Assembly: GCA_052139595.1 (NCBI GenBank)
Contig: JBKQWK010000221.1
Span: forward strand, 1 to 7,098
Source of the DNA: JBKQWK01 sp052139595
GTDB taxonomy: Bacteria > Actinomycetota > Thermoleophilia > UBA2241
DNA: 7,098 bases
Reading direction: 5' to 3'
The first letter of the stretch is position 1. Each line of letters begins with the position of its first letter. Positions 1 to 5,974 of the stretch are shown here, one piece after another. Position numbers and translations under genes: made by a program. The notes below the pieces were generated by a model. The model saw nothing but the letters and a program-made list of their open reading frames with translations. It made no database searches and was not told the origin of the DNA.

Positions 1-1325
1 GGTAGAAGGTTGTGGGCGATCTCGATGTGCTCTTCAGCAGCCGCGGCCTGCTGATCGGCGCCAGCGGGGAAAGTGGTCTGGTCCTCGCTGAAGGCCACGG
101 TGACCGTCGCGGCGCCCAAGCGCAGGCACGTACGGCTGCTGTCAAGGGCGCTGTCGTCATCGCCGACGACGAGGACGCGTTGACCGATCGGCGGCGGCGT
201 CTGCGCAGCCGTGGCGCGCAGCACGTCGAGAGCCTGGAGTACACCCGATCGGTTGCCGCCGGGCAGCTGTGTTGAGCGTGCGGTCTGCAGTCCGGTGGCG
301 ATGAAAACAGCTTTATAACCGTCATCGAGCAGACCATCGACACTGAAGTCTGCTCCGGCGCGTTTATTGCACTGCAAATCGACGCCGAGTGCGAGCACGC
401 GGTCGATGTCTTGCTGGAGCGCAGCTTTGGGCAAGCGAAACTCGGGGATACCGTAGCGCAACATGCCGCCAGGCTCTGCTTGAGCCTCGAATACGGTTGT
501 CTGATATCCCAGACCTGCGAGTTCCCGAGCTGCCGTGAGGCCCGCTGGACCAGCACCGACGACGGCGATTTTCTCTGTGTGCCGTACTTCTGCTGGCGCC
601 GGCAGAGGTACGTTCTCCGTTGCCCAGTCGGCGACGAAACGCTTGAGGTCGGCGATCGCGATCGGCTCGTCAACTTCAGCGCGTGTACAAGCCGCCTCAC
701 ATTCATGGTCACAGATGCGGCCACAAACAGCAGGGAAAGGATTGGGCTCACTGGCCACCGCGTACGCTTCGGCAAAGCGACCAGCGGCGATGACGTCAAT
801 GTAACCTTGGGCGCTCGTATGCACTGGGCAGGCACGCTTGCACGGGCTGTGACCGCTCTTCGTCACGGCAAACAGATTGGGTACGGCATGCTGATAAAGC
901 TTGCCGATTGCCTTGCGTTTGTTCAGACGGTCGTTGTACCAGTTGGGAAGCACCACTGGGCAGGCCACAACGCAGTCACCACAGGTTGTGCATACGACAG
1001 GATCAACGAAGCGAGGATGGCGTGTGATGAATGCGGTAAAGGCGCCGGCTTCACCCTCGAGGGCAGTCAGCTCGGCGTTCGTCAGGACCTCGATGTTCGG
1101 GTTCTGAGCGACTTCCTTCAACTTTGGTGTCAATGTGCAGACTGAGCATTTGTTGTACGGAAAGACCTTGTCAAGTTGAGAAACATGGCCGCCGAGGGCG
1201 ATGTTCTTCTCGACTAGATAGACCTTGTAGCCTGCTTCGGCAAGGTCCAACGAACAGCGGACGCCGGCAGCACCTCCGCCCAGCACGAGGGCGGCGCCGG
1301 TTGACTTGGGGGGTGTGCTCGACAT
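1..1325 (-). CDS. Composite HdrA-like / GltD-like FAD and iron-sulfur oxidoreductase (5' part, C-terminus beyond left edge)
   Basis: I read 441 codons from ATG at 1325 with no stop. Residues 1-160 resemble the flavin domain of heterodisulfide reductase subunit A: GGGAAG at 16-21, VEK at 38-40, GGHVSQLDK, then KCSVCTLTPKL with Cys60 and Cys63. A ferredoxin-type cluster site follows (Cys112, 115, 118, 122, then Pro). From about residue 160 the protein becomes like the glutamate synthase small subunit: CKRACP at 162-167, CGRICDHECEAAC with Cys201, 205, 209 and 213, a second FAD motif GAGPAG at 257-262, then PGGMLRYGIPEFRLP. A further nucleotide-binding stretch at 386-400 reads VVGDDDSALD, where relatives usually have a glycine-rich loop. 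Known HdrA and GltD proteins pass electrons between NAD(P)H, flavin and Fe-S clusters in the cytosol; the donor, acceptor and partners here are unknown. The start is supported by GAAGGAG (minus strand of 1331-1337) five bases upstream. Confidence 0.9.
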   Translation of the reverse strand, partial: MSSTPPKSTGAALVLGGGAAGVRCSLDLAEAGYKVYLVEKNIALGGHVSQLDKVFPYNKCSVCTLTPKLKEVAQNPNIEVLTNAELTALEGEAGAFTAFITRHPRFVDPVVCTTCGDCVVACPVVLPNWYNDRLNKRKAIGKLYQHAVPNLFAVTKSGHSPCKRACPVHTSAQGYIDVIAAGRFAEAYAVASEPNPFPAVCGRICDHECEAACTRAEVDEPIAIADLKRFVADWATENVPLPAPAEVRHTEKIAVVGAGPAGLTAARELAGLGYQTTVFEAQAEPGGMLRYGIPEFRLPKAALQQDIDRVLALGVDLQCNKRAGADFSVDGLLDDGYKAVFIATGLQTARSTQLPGGNRSGVLQALDVLRATAAQTPPPIGQRVLVVGDDDSALDSSRTCLRLGAATVTVAFSEDQTTFPAGADQQAAAAEEHIEIAHNLL

Positions 1326-1330
1326 TCGCA

Positions 1331-1337
1331 CTCCTTC
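1331..1337 (-). promoter_or_regulatory. Ribosome binding site of the HdrA/GltD-like gene
   Basis: The minus strand reads GAAGGAG, then five bases, then the ATG at 1325. This near-ideal Shine-Dalgarno site fixes the start codon. Confidence 0.8.
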
Positions 1338-1406
1338 GAAAGAATCGTGGCAGGCCCAAAAACAGTGGGTGAGCGCAGACCCAACGTCCCACCTGGGCAC
1401 AAGCAA

Positions 1407-1436
1407 AGCATACCCCATGGGGTACATACGTGTCCA
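1407..1436 (-). promoter_or_regulatory. Putative promoter of the HdrA/GltD-like gene containing a 14-bp palindromic operator
   Basis: On the minus strand TGGACA (1431-1436) can serve as a -35 box and TATGCT (1407-1412) as a -10 box, separated by 18 bp. The perfect palindrome TACCCCATGGGGTA (1411-1424) fills most of the spacer and touches the -10 box. A bound repressor there would block RNA polymerase. The predicted transcript would have a leader of about 75 bases before the ATG at 1325. The boxes are matches by eye to the sigma-70-type consensus; the palindrome itself is exact. Confidence 0.45.
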
Positions 1437-1562
1437 AATCGACCGACTTTCTGTGGTTCAAGGTGAACAAACGCTGCGAAGAGATAATGGCGGCAGAATC
1501 ATGATCAACCAGTCTCGTCACTGGCGTACCATGGAGTCGTCTGCTTACCGGAGTCGCGGGAA

Positions 1563-1569
1563 GGGAGGA
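1563..1569 (+). promoter_or_regulatory. Ribosome binding site deciding the GTG start of the HAD gene
   Basis: GGGAGGA lies just upstream of the overlapping starts ATGTG (1572-1576). The spacing to GTG 1574 is better than to ATG 1572, and only the GTG frame encodes the HAD protein. Confidence 0.65.
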
Positions 1570-1573
1570 AGAT

Positions 1574-2284
1574 GTGTTTGCTCGCGAGCTGCGCAGCTTC
1601 GATGTCTTGACCTTTGACTGCTTTGGCACGCTGATTGACTGGGAGCGGGGACTCCTCTCAGCCCTGCATGCCGTGTTGAACGAGCATCGCCTTGTGGCTG
1701 GCGACGATACACTTCTTGAGTCCTATGCATCGCACGAGGCCGCTCTGGAGAGGGGAGAGTTCAGGCACTACCGCGACGTTCTTGCCGGCTCTTTCCTCGG
1801 CGTCTGTGCCGAGCTTGGGTTCAGTCCAACGGCGGACGAGGAGGCTGGCTTCGTTGATTCGATTGGCCAGTGGCCAGCCTTTGCTGATGCGGCTGTGGCA
1901 CTGGCGCGTCTGCAGACAACGTATCGTCTCGCGGTGATTACCAACTGCGATGATGATTTATTTGCCGTTACCAGTCGCAAGTTAGGCGTGACCTTCGACT
2001 GGGTTGTGACCGCCGAGCAGGCCCACAGCTATAAGCCCAGTCTATGGACCTTCGAGTTCGCTCTGGCGAGAATTGGCGTTCCGCCAGAGCGGGTTCTGCA
2101 CGTTGCCCAAAGCCTCTACCACGATCATGTACCGGCCCGACGCCTGGGTCTGGCGACCGTCTGGATCGATCGTCGCCACGACCGGCTGGGCTTTGGCGCG
2201 ACGCCGCCGGCAGCGATTTCGCCAGACCTCAGGTTCGATGATCTGACCAGCTTTGCGGATGCTGCCCTCGGCGGAGCAGCGTAG
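1574..2284 (+). CDS. HAD-superfamily hydrolase, haloacid dehalogenase type II-like
   Basis: The 236-residue length fits a HAD hydrolase with a small helical cap inserted after motif I. Motif I is FDCFGTLIDW with the expected nucleophile Asp15. Motif II is VITN (Thr123, Asn124). The conserved lysine is Lys154 in HSYKPSLWTF. The acidic motif is HVAQSLYHDHVPA, with Asp184. The second acidic residue of the phosphatase-type DxD motif is Phe17, as in haloacid dehalogenases. However, AQSLYHD replaces the SSN-type motif of proven L-2-haloacid dehalogenases, so dehalogenase activity is not shown and the substrate is unknown. The start is GTG at 1574, five bases after GGGAGG; the ATG at 1572 is in another frame and stops after 12 codons. 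It is probably cotranscribed with the decarboxylase downstream. Confidence 0.9.
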   Translation: MFARELRSFDVLTFDCFGTLIDWERGLLSALHAVLNEHRLVAGDDTLLESYASHEAALERGEFRHYRDVLAGSFLGVCAELGFSPTADEEAGFVDSIGQWPAFADAAVALARLQTTYRLAVITNCDDDLFAVTSRKLGVTFDWVVTAEQAHSYKPSLWTFEFALARIGVPPERVLHVAQSLYHDHVPARRLGLATVWIDRRHDRLGFGATPPAAISPDLRFDDLTSFADAALGGAA

Positions 2285-2302
2285 TGGCCACGAGAGGGCG
2301 AG

Positions 2303-2395
2303 ATGTCGGTGAGCACGAGGATGATCGTCACGTGTAACAACAAGGGAGGCAGTATGGTCGCCACACAGGTTGCAGCAGAAGCGGGATCGCGATGA
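2303..2395 (+). CDS. Short upstream ORF, possible leader peptide coupled to the decarboxylase
   Basis: A small open frame ends in TGA at 2393-2395, which overlaps the decarboxylase ATG at 2392 as ATGA. In-frame starts are ATG 2303 (30 residues, GAGAGGG four bases upstream), ATG 2321, and ATG 2354 (13 residues, reading MVATQVAAEAGSR). ATG 2354 has the best ribosome binding site, AGGGAGG at 2343-2349. By contrast, the decarboxylase start is preceded by no good site. This arrangement predicts that ribosomes ending the mini-ORF restart on the decarboxylase. The peptide has no run of one amino acid, so a classical attenuation leader is not supported. I recognise no family; it may act only as a coupling device. 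Confidence 0.45.
   Translation: MSVSTRMIVTCNNKGGSMVATQVAAEAGSR
2343..2349 (+). promoter_or_regulatory. Strong ribosome binding site serving the mini-ORF rather than the decarboxylase directly
   Basis: AGGGAGG stands four bases before ATG 2354, the mini-ORF start, and 42 bases before the decarboxylase ATG at 2392. That is too far to serve the decarboxylase directly. It is the best Shine-Dalgarno match between the HAD stop and the decarboxylase. Confidence 0.6.
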
Positions 2396-3837
2396 GCGAC
2401 GGGACGAGGACGCCGGCCGATCCGCTGGGGCTCGAAGCCGCCGAGATGCGCCAGCTCGGTTACTGGGTCGTCGATCGCGTTGTCGAGCACTTCGCGACGA
2501 TCGCCGAGCAGCCGGCGATTCGCACCGGCACGCCGGCCGATCTGCGCGCGGCGCTGGGTGGTCCGGTCCCGCGCGAAGGTGGCGACGCGCTGCCGGCCAT
2601 GCGCAGTCTCGTCGATGTCGCCCTCGCACAGATGCAGCACGGCGACCACCCACGCAACTTTGCCCGCGTCCCCGGCCCATCGTCCTTCGCCGGTGTGCTC
2701 GGCGAGTGGCTGGGAACCGGCTTCAACGCTATTGCCGCCTCCTGGGCTGGGGGGTCGGGGCCGGCAACGGTTGAGCTGATCGTGCTCGAGTGGCTGAGAA
2801 CGATGCTGGGGATGCCGGAGGGGACGGAAGGCATCATGTCGAGCGGTGGCTCGCTGGCGAACATCACCGCTTTGGCGGCCGCGCGAGCGAACGACGGTGA
2901 TGGCGTCTGCTACCTGTCTGACGAAAGTCACTCGTCAATCATTCGCGGTCTCTCGGCACTCGGCTTTGCTGCTGAGCAGATCCACCTTCTTCCCGCCGGG
3001 GTGGATGGGCGTCTGTCAGTCGCTGCTCTTGAGGCTGCAGTGCGCGCAGACAGGGTAGCCGGTCGACGGCCCGGTTTTGTCGTCGCCAATGCCGGCACGA
3101 CAAATACCGGCGCGGTTGACCCGCTGCCCGAGATCGCGGCACTCTGTCGCCGGGAGCAGATGTGGTTTCACGTCGACGGCGCCTACGGCGCTCCAGCCGC
3201 ATTCTGCGACGCCGGCCGGCGCGTTCTTCAGGGGATCGAACTGGCCGACTCGTTGGTGCTCGATCCGCACAAGTGGCTGTTTCAGCCCTACGACCTCGGC
3301 TGCCTGTTTGTGAGCCGTCGTGGTGCCCTCGAGCGGGCATTCACGATGACGCCGGACTACCTGGCCGACGTAGCGGGGGTCAACGACGAGGTTGATCTGC
3401 GCGATCGCAGTCTCGAGCTGACGCGGCGTGGGCGCGCGCTGAAGCTCTGGTTGAGTTTTCGGATCTACGGAGTGGATCGTATGCGGGCGGCGATTGCGTA
3501 CGGGATCGCCCTTGCCGAACACGCTCAGCGACTGATCGCACGAGATGACGATTGGTCGGTGGTGAGTCCAGCGCAACTCGGGATCTTGACGTTCGCCAAG
3601 CGTGGGGCGGACTACGAGGAGCATCTGTCGATGGCGGCGGCCTTGGCGCGGACGGGGTATGCGTACGTGACGACCACAAGGGTTGGCGGTCAAGCGGCCT
3701 TGCGACTGTGCACGATCAACCCACGCACGACCGATCAGGACATTGCGATAACTCTGCAACGGCTTGGCGTTCGAGTGTCGTCAGACGCTCTGCCGTTGCC
3801 GGCTAAGCAGGCCGCCGCCGATCTGGCGGGCGCCTGA
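2392..3837 (+). CDS. PLP-dependent group II amino acid decarboxylase (aromatic-L-amino-acid decarboxylase-like)
   Basis: The 481-residue protein has the full layout of pyridoxal-dependent decarboxylases of the DOPA/tryptophan/glutamate group. The N-terminal dimer-swap segment carries HPRNFARVPGPSSF. SSGGSLANITAL binds the cofactor phosphate region. DESHSSI contains His180, expected to stack on the PLP ring. HVDGAYG contains Asp262, expected to pair with the pyridine nitrogen. LDPHKWLFQPYD contains Lys294, the Schiff-base lysine. Tyr323 in TPDYL matches the catalytic-loop tyrosine of true decarboxylases (phenylalanine in plant aldehyde synthases), which supports CO2 release and amine formation. 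Substrate cannot be read from sequence; aromatic amino acids are the first guess. A stop at 2335 and the absence of other in-frame starts leave ATG 2392 as the start. A strong terminator follows the stop codon. Confidence 0.93.
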   Translation: MSDGTRTPADPLGLEAAEMRQLGYWVVDRVVEHFATIAEQPAIRTGTPADLRAALGGPVPREGGDALPAMRSLVDVALAQMQHGDHPRNFARVPGPSSFAGVLGEWLGTGFNAIAASWAGGSGPATVELIVLEWLRTMLGMPEGTEGIMSSGGSLANITALAAARANDGDGVCYLSDESHSSIIRGLSALGFAAEQIHLLPAGVDGRLSVAALEAAVRADRVAGRRPGFVVANAGTTNTGAVDPLPEIAALCRREQMWFHVDGAYGAPAAFCDAGRRVLQGIELADSLVLDPHKWLFQPYDLGCLFVSRRGALERAFTMTPDYLADVAGVNDEVDLRDRSLELTRRGRALKLWLSFRIYGVDRMRAAIAYGIALAEHAQRLIARDDDWSVVSPAQLGILTFAKRGADYEEHLSMAAALARTGYAYVTTTRVGGQAALRLCTINPRTTDQDIAITLQRLGVRVSSDALPLPAKQAAADLAGA

Positions 3838-3902
3838 ACTCGACGGGTCCGCCGGGCGCTTGCACGCGACGGTTCGGTCTGGCGACTGGTTCTCTCACCG
3901 CA

Positions 3903-3946
3903 ATCGGGCGCCTGCCTCACGCTGGAGTCAGGCGCCCGATCGTTTT
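3903..3946 (+). terminator. Rho-independent terminator after the decarboxylase gene
   Basis: ATCGGGCGCCTG (3903-3914) and CAGGCGCCCGAT (3929-3940) form a perfect 12-bp stem. The 14-base loop can add three more pairs (CTC/GAG). CG and then TTTT at 3943-3946 follow the stem. It lies 65 bases past the stop codon at 3837. The run of T is short but on the correct side for plus-strand transcription; the other side has no T run. Confidence 0.75.
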
Positions 3947-3951
3947 CGTCA

Positions 3952-4020
3952 CCTGGCCCGCCTGGGCCCGCCGGTCGTGCCTCCGCGATCAGACCGGCCG
4001 ACCCAGTTGTCGGGGCCAGG
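3952..4020. repeat. Long nested inverted repeat in the convergent intergenic region
   Basis: Three arms pair in nested order: CCTGGCCC (3952-3959) with GGGCCAGG (4013-4020), CTGGG (3962-3966) with CCCAG (4002-4006), and GCCGGTC (3970-3976) with GACCGGC (3992-3998). Together they make a 69-base imperfect hairpin of 20 base pairs. It begins 11 bases after the decarboxylase terminator stem and ends 55 bases short of the protease stop codon. Neither side has a T run. It could stop leftward protease transcripts, protect an mRNA 3' end, or be a dispersed repeat. Confidence 0.6.
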
Positions 4021-4075
4021 CACTCGGACCGAACGTGGACCGCGCTGGTCGGAGGGGCGGACCGCTGCTGGGTTG

Positions 4076-5479
4076 TCAGGACGGCGGGCCGCTCGCCAGC
4101 TTCAGCTGGCTGTTGTGGGTCTGCCCTGACTGGTCGATCCAGCGCAGCTGCACGGTGTTGCCGGGGTGGTAGGGCACGAGCAGGTCGATGAGAGCCGAGC
4201 CGGACCCGACCGTCTGACCGTTGAGGGCGGTAATGACGTCGCCGGCGACTAAACCTGCCTGCTGCGCCGGCGCTCCCGTTACGACGCCGCCCAGAACTGC
4301 TCCAGAAGTGCTCGATCCGCCAGCGGCACCATTAGCCTGACCGAAGAAGCTGGAGCTGCTCGAGGGCTGAATCTCGACACCGAGGAATCCCGTGCGACCA
4401 ATGTGCACGGTAGACGAACCGGCGCCGGCCTCAATCTGCTTGCTGAGCGCGATCGCCGTGTTGATCGGGATTATGTAGCCTTGGTAGCCGGTCGATTGGA
4501 AGCCGACGCTTTGGGAGACTGCCGTATTCATGCCGATCACCTGACCCGCACTCGTAACGGTCGGCCCACCAGAGTCGCCCGGTTGAACGTCGGCATTGAC
4601 TTCAATGAGACCGCTCAGTCGCTCAGTATCGCCGCCACCGGCGTCGCCGGCTGTGATCGACTGGTTGAGGGCGGTCACTGAACCACCGGCCGTGCTGGGC
4701 GTGCCACCGGTGCCGCCGGCGTTGCCGATAGAGACGACTGCCGTTGCGGTGGTAACTTGCGCCGAATTGCCGATCGATACGGTTGACAGGCCACTGGCAC
4801 CCTGCAGCTGCAGAACGGCCACATCCTGGGTACGGTCATAGCCGACTACAGTCGCGGCGTACGTTTTTCCGTTACCGATGTCGGTCACGCTGATCGCCGT
4901 GGCACCGTCGATGACGTGGTTGTTCGTAAGAACCTCGCCGGAGGGTGTCAGGACCATGCCCGTGCCGGCTGCCTGCTCGCTGCCGTAGTTAAGTGTGACG
5001 TTGATATCGACGAGTCCGGGATCTACCGCCGCGGCGATGCTGGTGATATTGGCGGGAGCACCGGAAGCTGTGGCGCTGTTACCGCTCGCCGAACTACTGG
5101 AGCCAGAGGATCCAGAGCCGTAGGGGTAGCCGAAGCCATAACCGTAGCCATAGCCCAGCCCGGAAGAACCGGACGAGGCGCTTCCGGAGCCCGAGGAACC
5201 GGCTCTGTAGGGGAGATTGGAGCTGGACGGCATGTGAACCGCCAAGGCCGACCGTGACGGCCAGACGGCATGGCCGATGGCAATGCCCGCCAATGCCACC
5301 ACGGCCAAAAGTGCGACCGCGGTCATGACAGCAAGTGCGGTGCGCCGCCGGCGTGGGGGAGGCTGCGCCGGCAGGTGATCACTCTCCGCCGGCAGCGAGT
5401 TGTTCTCGGGGTCTCCGTCTGTGGAGCCGGTTACGAGTGGCTCCAGCGGACTCTCTGATGGGGGCGTACTTTCGCTCAT
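4076..5479 (-). CDS. Membrane-anchored HtrA/DegP-like trypsin-family serine protease with PDZ domain
   Basis: The 467-residue protein has a Pro/Ser/acidic cytoplasmic tail (1-42), RRRR at 43-46, one membrane helix (about 47-72), and then a Gly/Ser/Tyr linker (about 94-140). The protease domain follows at about 145-350. The triad is visible as His188 in LTNNHVIDG, Asp219 in DRTQDVAVLQL and Ser303 in QPGDSGGP. A PDZ domain (about 362-462) starts TGFLGVEI and includes APAQQAGLVAGDVITALNG, with an extra Ser/Gly/Ala stretch at 371-394. The family degrades or refolds damaged proteins outside the membrane; the positive charges before the helix predict that the catalytic part is extracytoplasmic. The domain plan resembles actinobacterial HtrA proteins. 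The start ATG at 5479 has GAGGG three bases upstream, a tight spacing. It is divergent from the permease and convergent with the decarboxylase. Confidence 0.93.
   Translation of the reverse strand: MSESTPPSESPLEPLVTGSTDGDPENNSLPAESDHLPAQPPPRRRRTALAVMTAVALLAVVALAGIAIGHAVWPSRSALAVHMPSSSNLPYRAGSSGSGSASSGSSGLGYGYGYGFGYPYGSGSSGSSSSASGNSATASGAPANITSIAAAVDPGLVDINVTLNYGSEQAAGTGMVLTPSGEVLTNNHVIDGATAISVTDIGNGKTYAATVVGYDRTQDVAVLQLQGASGLSTVSIGNSAQVTTATAVVSIGNAGGTGGTPSTAGGSVTALNQSITAGDAGGGDTERLSGLIEVNADVQPGDSGGPTVTSAGQVIGMNTAVSQSVGFQSTGYQGYIIPINTAIALSKQIEAGAGSSTVHIGRTGFLGVEIQPSSSSSFFGQANGAAGGSSTSGAVLGGVVTGAPAQQAGLVAGDVITALNGQTVGSGSALIDLLVPYHPGNTVQLRWIDQSGQTHNSQLKLASGPPS
5060..5200 (-). repeat. Gly/Ser/Tyr low-complexity linker of the HtrA-like protease
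   Basis: Residues 94-140 are nearly all Gly, Ser and Ala, with a central GYGYGYGFGYPYG block at 109-121. The DNA there is a run of degenerate hexamers coding Gly-Tyr. It joins the membrane helix to the protease domain and is probably disordered; it may span or touch the cell wall. Such codon repeats can change length between strains. Confidence 0.8.
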
Positions 5480-5681
5480 TGTCCCTCGACTCTCGCGGCC
5501 TGCGACGCTCGCAGGCCATAGTCGTCCTGAAGAGGCAGTCGTTCTTGCTGCTGATCATTGTCTCCAAAACAACCAAGGTTAAGCTGAACAGCAGCTGAGA
5601 ACTGGCTGAGAGTCCAGAGTGGCCGGCTTCTCGCTCCGCGATCGCAACGCCGGCCGGCCTTCTGCCTGCATCCAGCGGCGT

Positions 5682-5714
5682 GTGAAAGCCCCCCGTCCGG
5701 GGGGCCATGTTCAC
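5682..5714. repeat. Very GC-rich two-part hairpin
   Basis: GCCCCCC plus C (5688-5694 with closing pairs to 5699-5705) forms a seven-pair perfect GC stem around the loop GTCC. An outer stem GTGAA (5682-5686) pairs with TTCAC (5710-5714) across a small asymmetric bulge. No T run follows on either strand, so a classical terminator is not supported. It lies about 200 bases upstream of the protease start and could sit in that gene's leader or act as an insulator. Confidence 0.6.
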
Positions 5715-5793
5715 CCGTCTGGGGGTCTGGCAAAGCCGCCGTTGTGGCGATGCCCCGCCAAGCCGTGCGGCCTATCGTCAACCTGTCTTGCTT

Positions 5794-5823
5794 GAGACTC
5801 CGCGTGATCTGGGGCGGAGTCTC
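5794..5823. repeat. Perfect 10-bp stem-loop upstream of the permease
   Basis: GAGACTCCGC (5794-5803) and GCGGAGTCTC (5814-5823) are exact inverted copies around a 10-base loop, GTGATCTGGG. The element is 154 bases before the permease ATG. There is no T run after it, so it looks more like a leader structure or protein site than a terminator. Confidence 0.65.
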
Positions 5824-5965
5824 GCCGGAGCCTGAGAGTGCATGTCCGCGAATTGCGACGAGGAGGAGCCTCTGGACAAGCTATTGAGCGACGGATGAAC
5901 GGCTGGCGCGTGAGCGGCGGGGCGTCACGTGCCGGTTCAGCCGAGACCGAGGTTCAGCTTCTCAA

Positions 5966-5974
5966 GGGGGAGGA
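5966..5974 (+). promoter_or_regulatory. Ribosome binding site of the permease gene
   Basis: GGGGGAGGA stands three bases before ATG 5978. This strong purine-rich site supports that start over the longer, differently framed reading frame that begins upstream. Confidence 0.75.

Larger units (their letters stand above)
1326..1573. other. Divergent intergenic region between the HdrA/GltD-like and HAD genes
   Basis: These 248 bp separate two divergently transcribed genes and should hold both promoters. The leftward promoter and palindrome are listed separately. For the rightward HAD operon the best -10 candidate is GATAAT at 1483-1488, but I see no good -35 at a suitable distance, so I do not call it. 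The HAD ribosome binding site, GGGAGGA at 1563-1569, lies at the right end. Longer reading frames crossing this region do not look like proteins. Confidence 0.6.

Noticed and set aside
411..1145. 244-residue plus-strand reading frame
   Set aside because: It lies wholly inside the minus-strand HdrA/GltD-like gene, whose translation shows clear motifs throughout; the plus-strand frame has no family features.
1483..1488. GATAAT as -10 of the HAD operon promoter
   Set aside because: Good -10 match, but I see no -35 at 16-19 bp, so I left it as a remark only.
1574..2284. Calling the HAD protein a true L-2-haloacid dehalogenase
   Set aside because: The nucleophile and lysine fit, but the SSN-type active-site motif is replaced by AQSLYHD, so only family membership is claimed.
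3764..4129. 121-residue plus-strand reading frame spanning the decarboxylase end and the protease end
   Set aside because: It overlaps two well-supported genes and translates the terminator hairpins; composition is Arg/Pro-rich as expected of a shadow frame.
5100..5160. Possible DNA tandem repeat or CRISPR-like pattern
   Set aside because: The short repeats are Gly-Tyr codons within the protease linker; there are no spacers of constant length.
5832..5838. CTGAGAG, reminiscent of the thiamine (TPP) riboswitch box
   Set aside because: The other conserved TPP parts (the CCTGATC...GCCAGCG-type and GGGA segments) are not found downstream in the right order.
5794..5840. Minus-strand ACTCTCAGGC, similar to part of the glycine riboswitch
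   Set aside because: The paired upstream stems and the rest of the glycine aptamer core are missing, and the orientation points toward the protease, not the permease.
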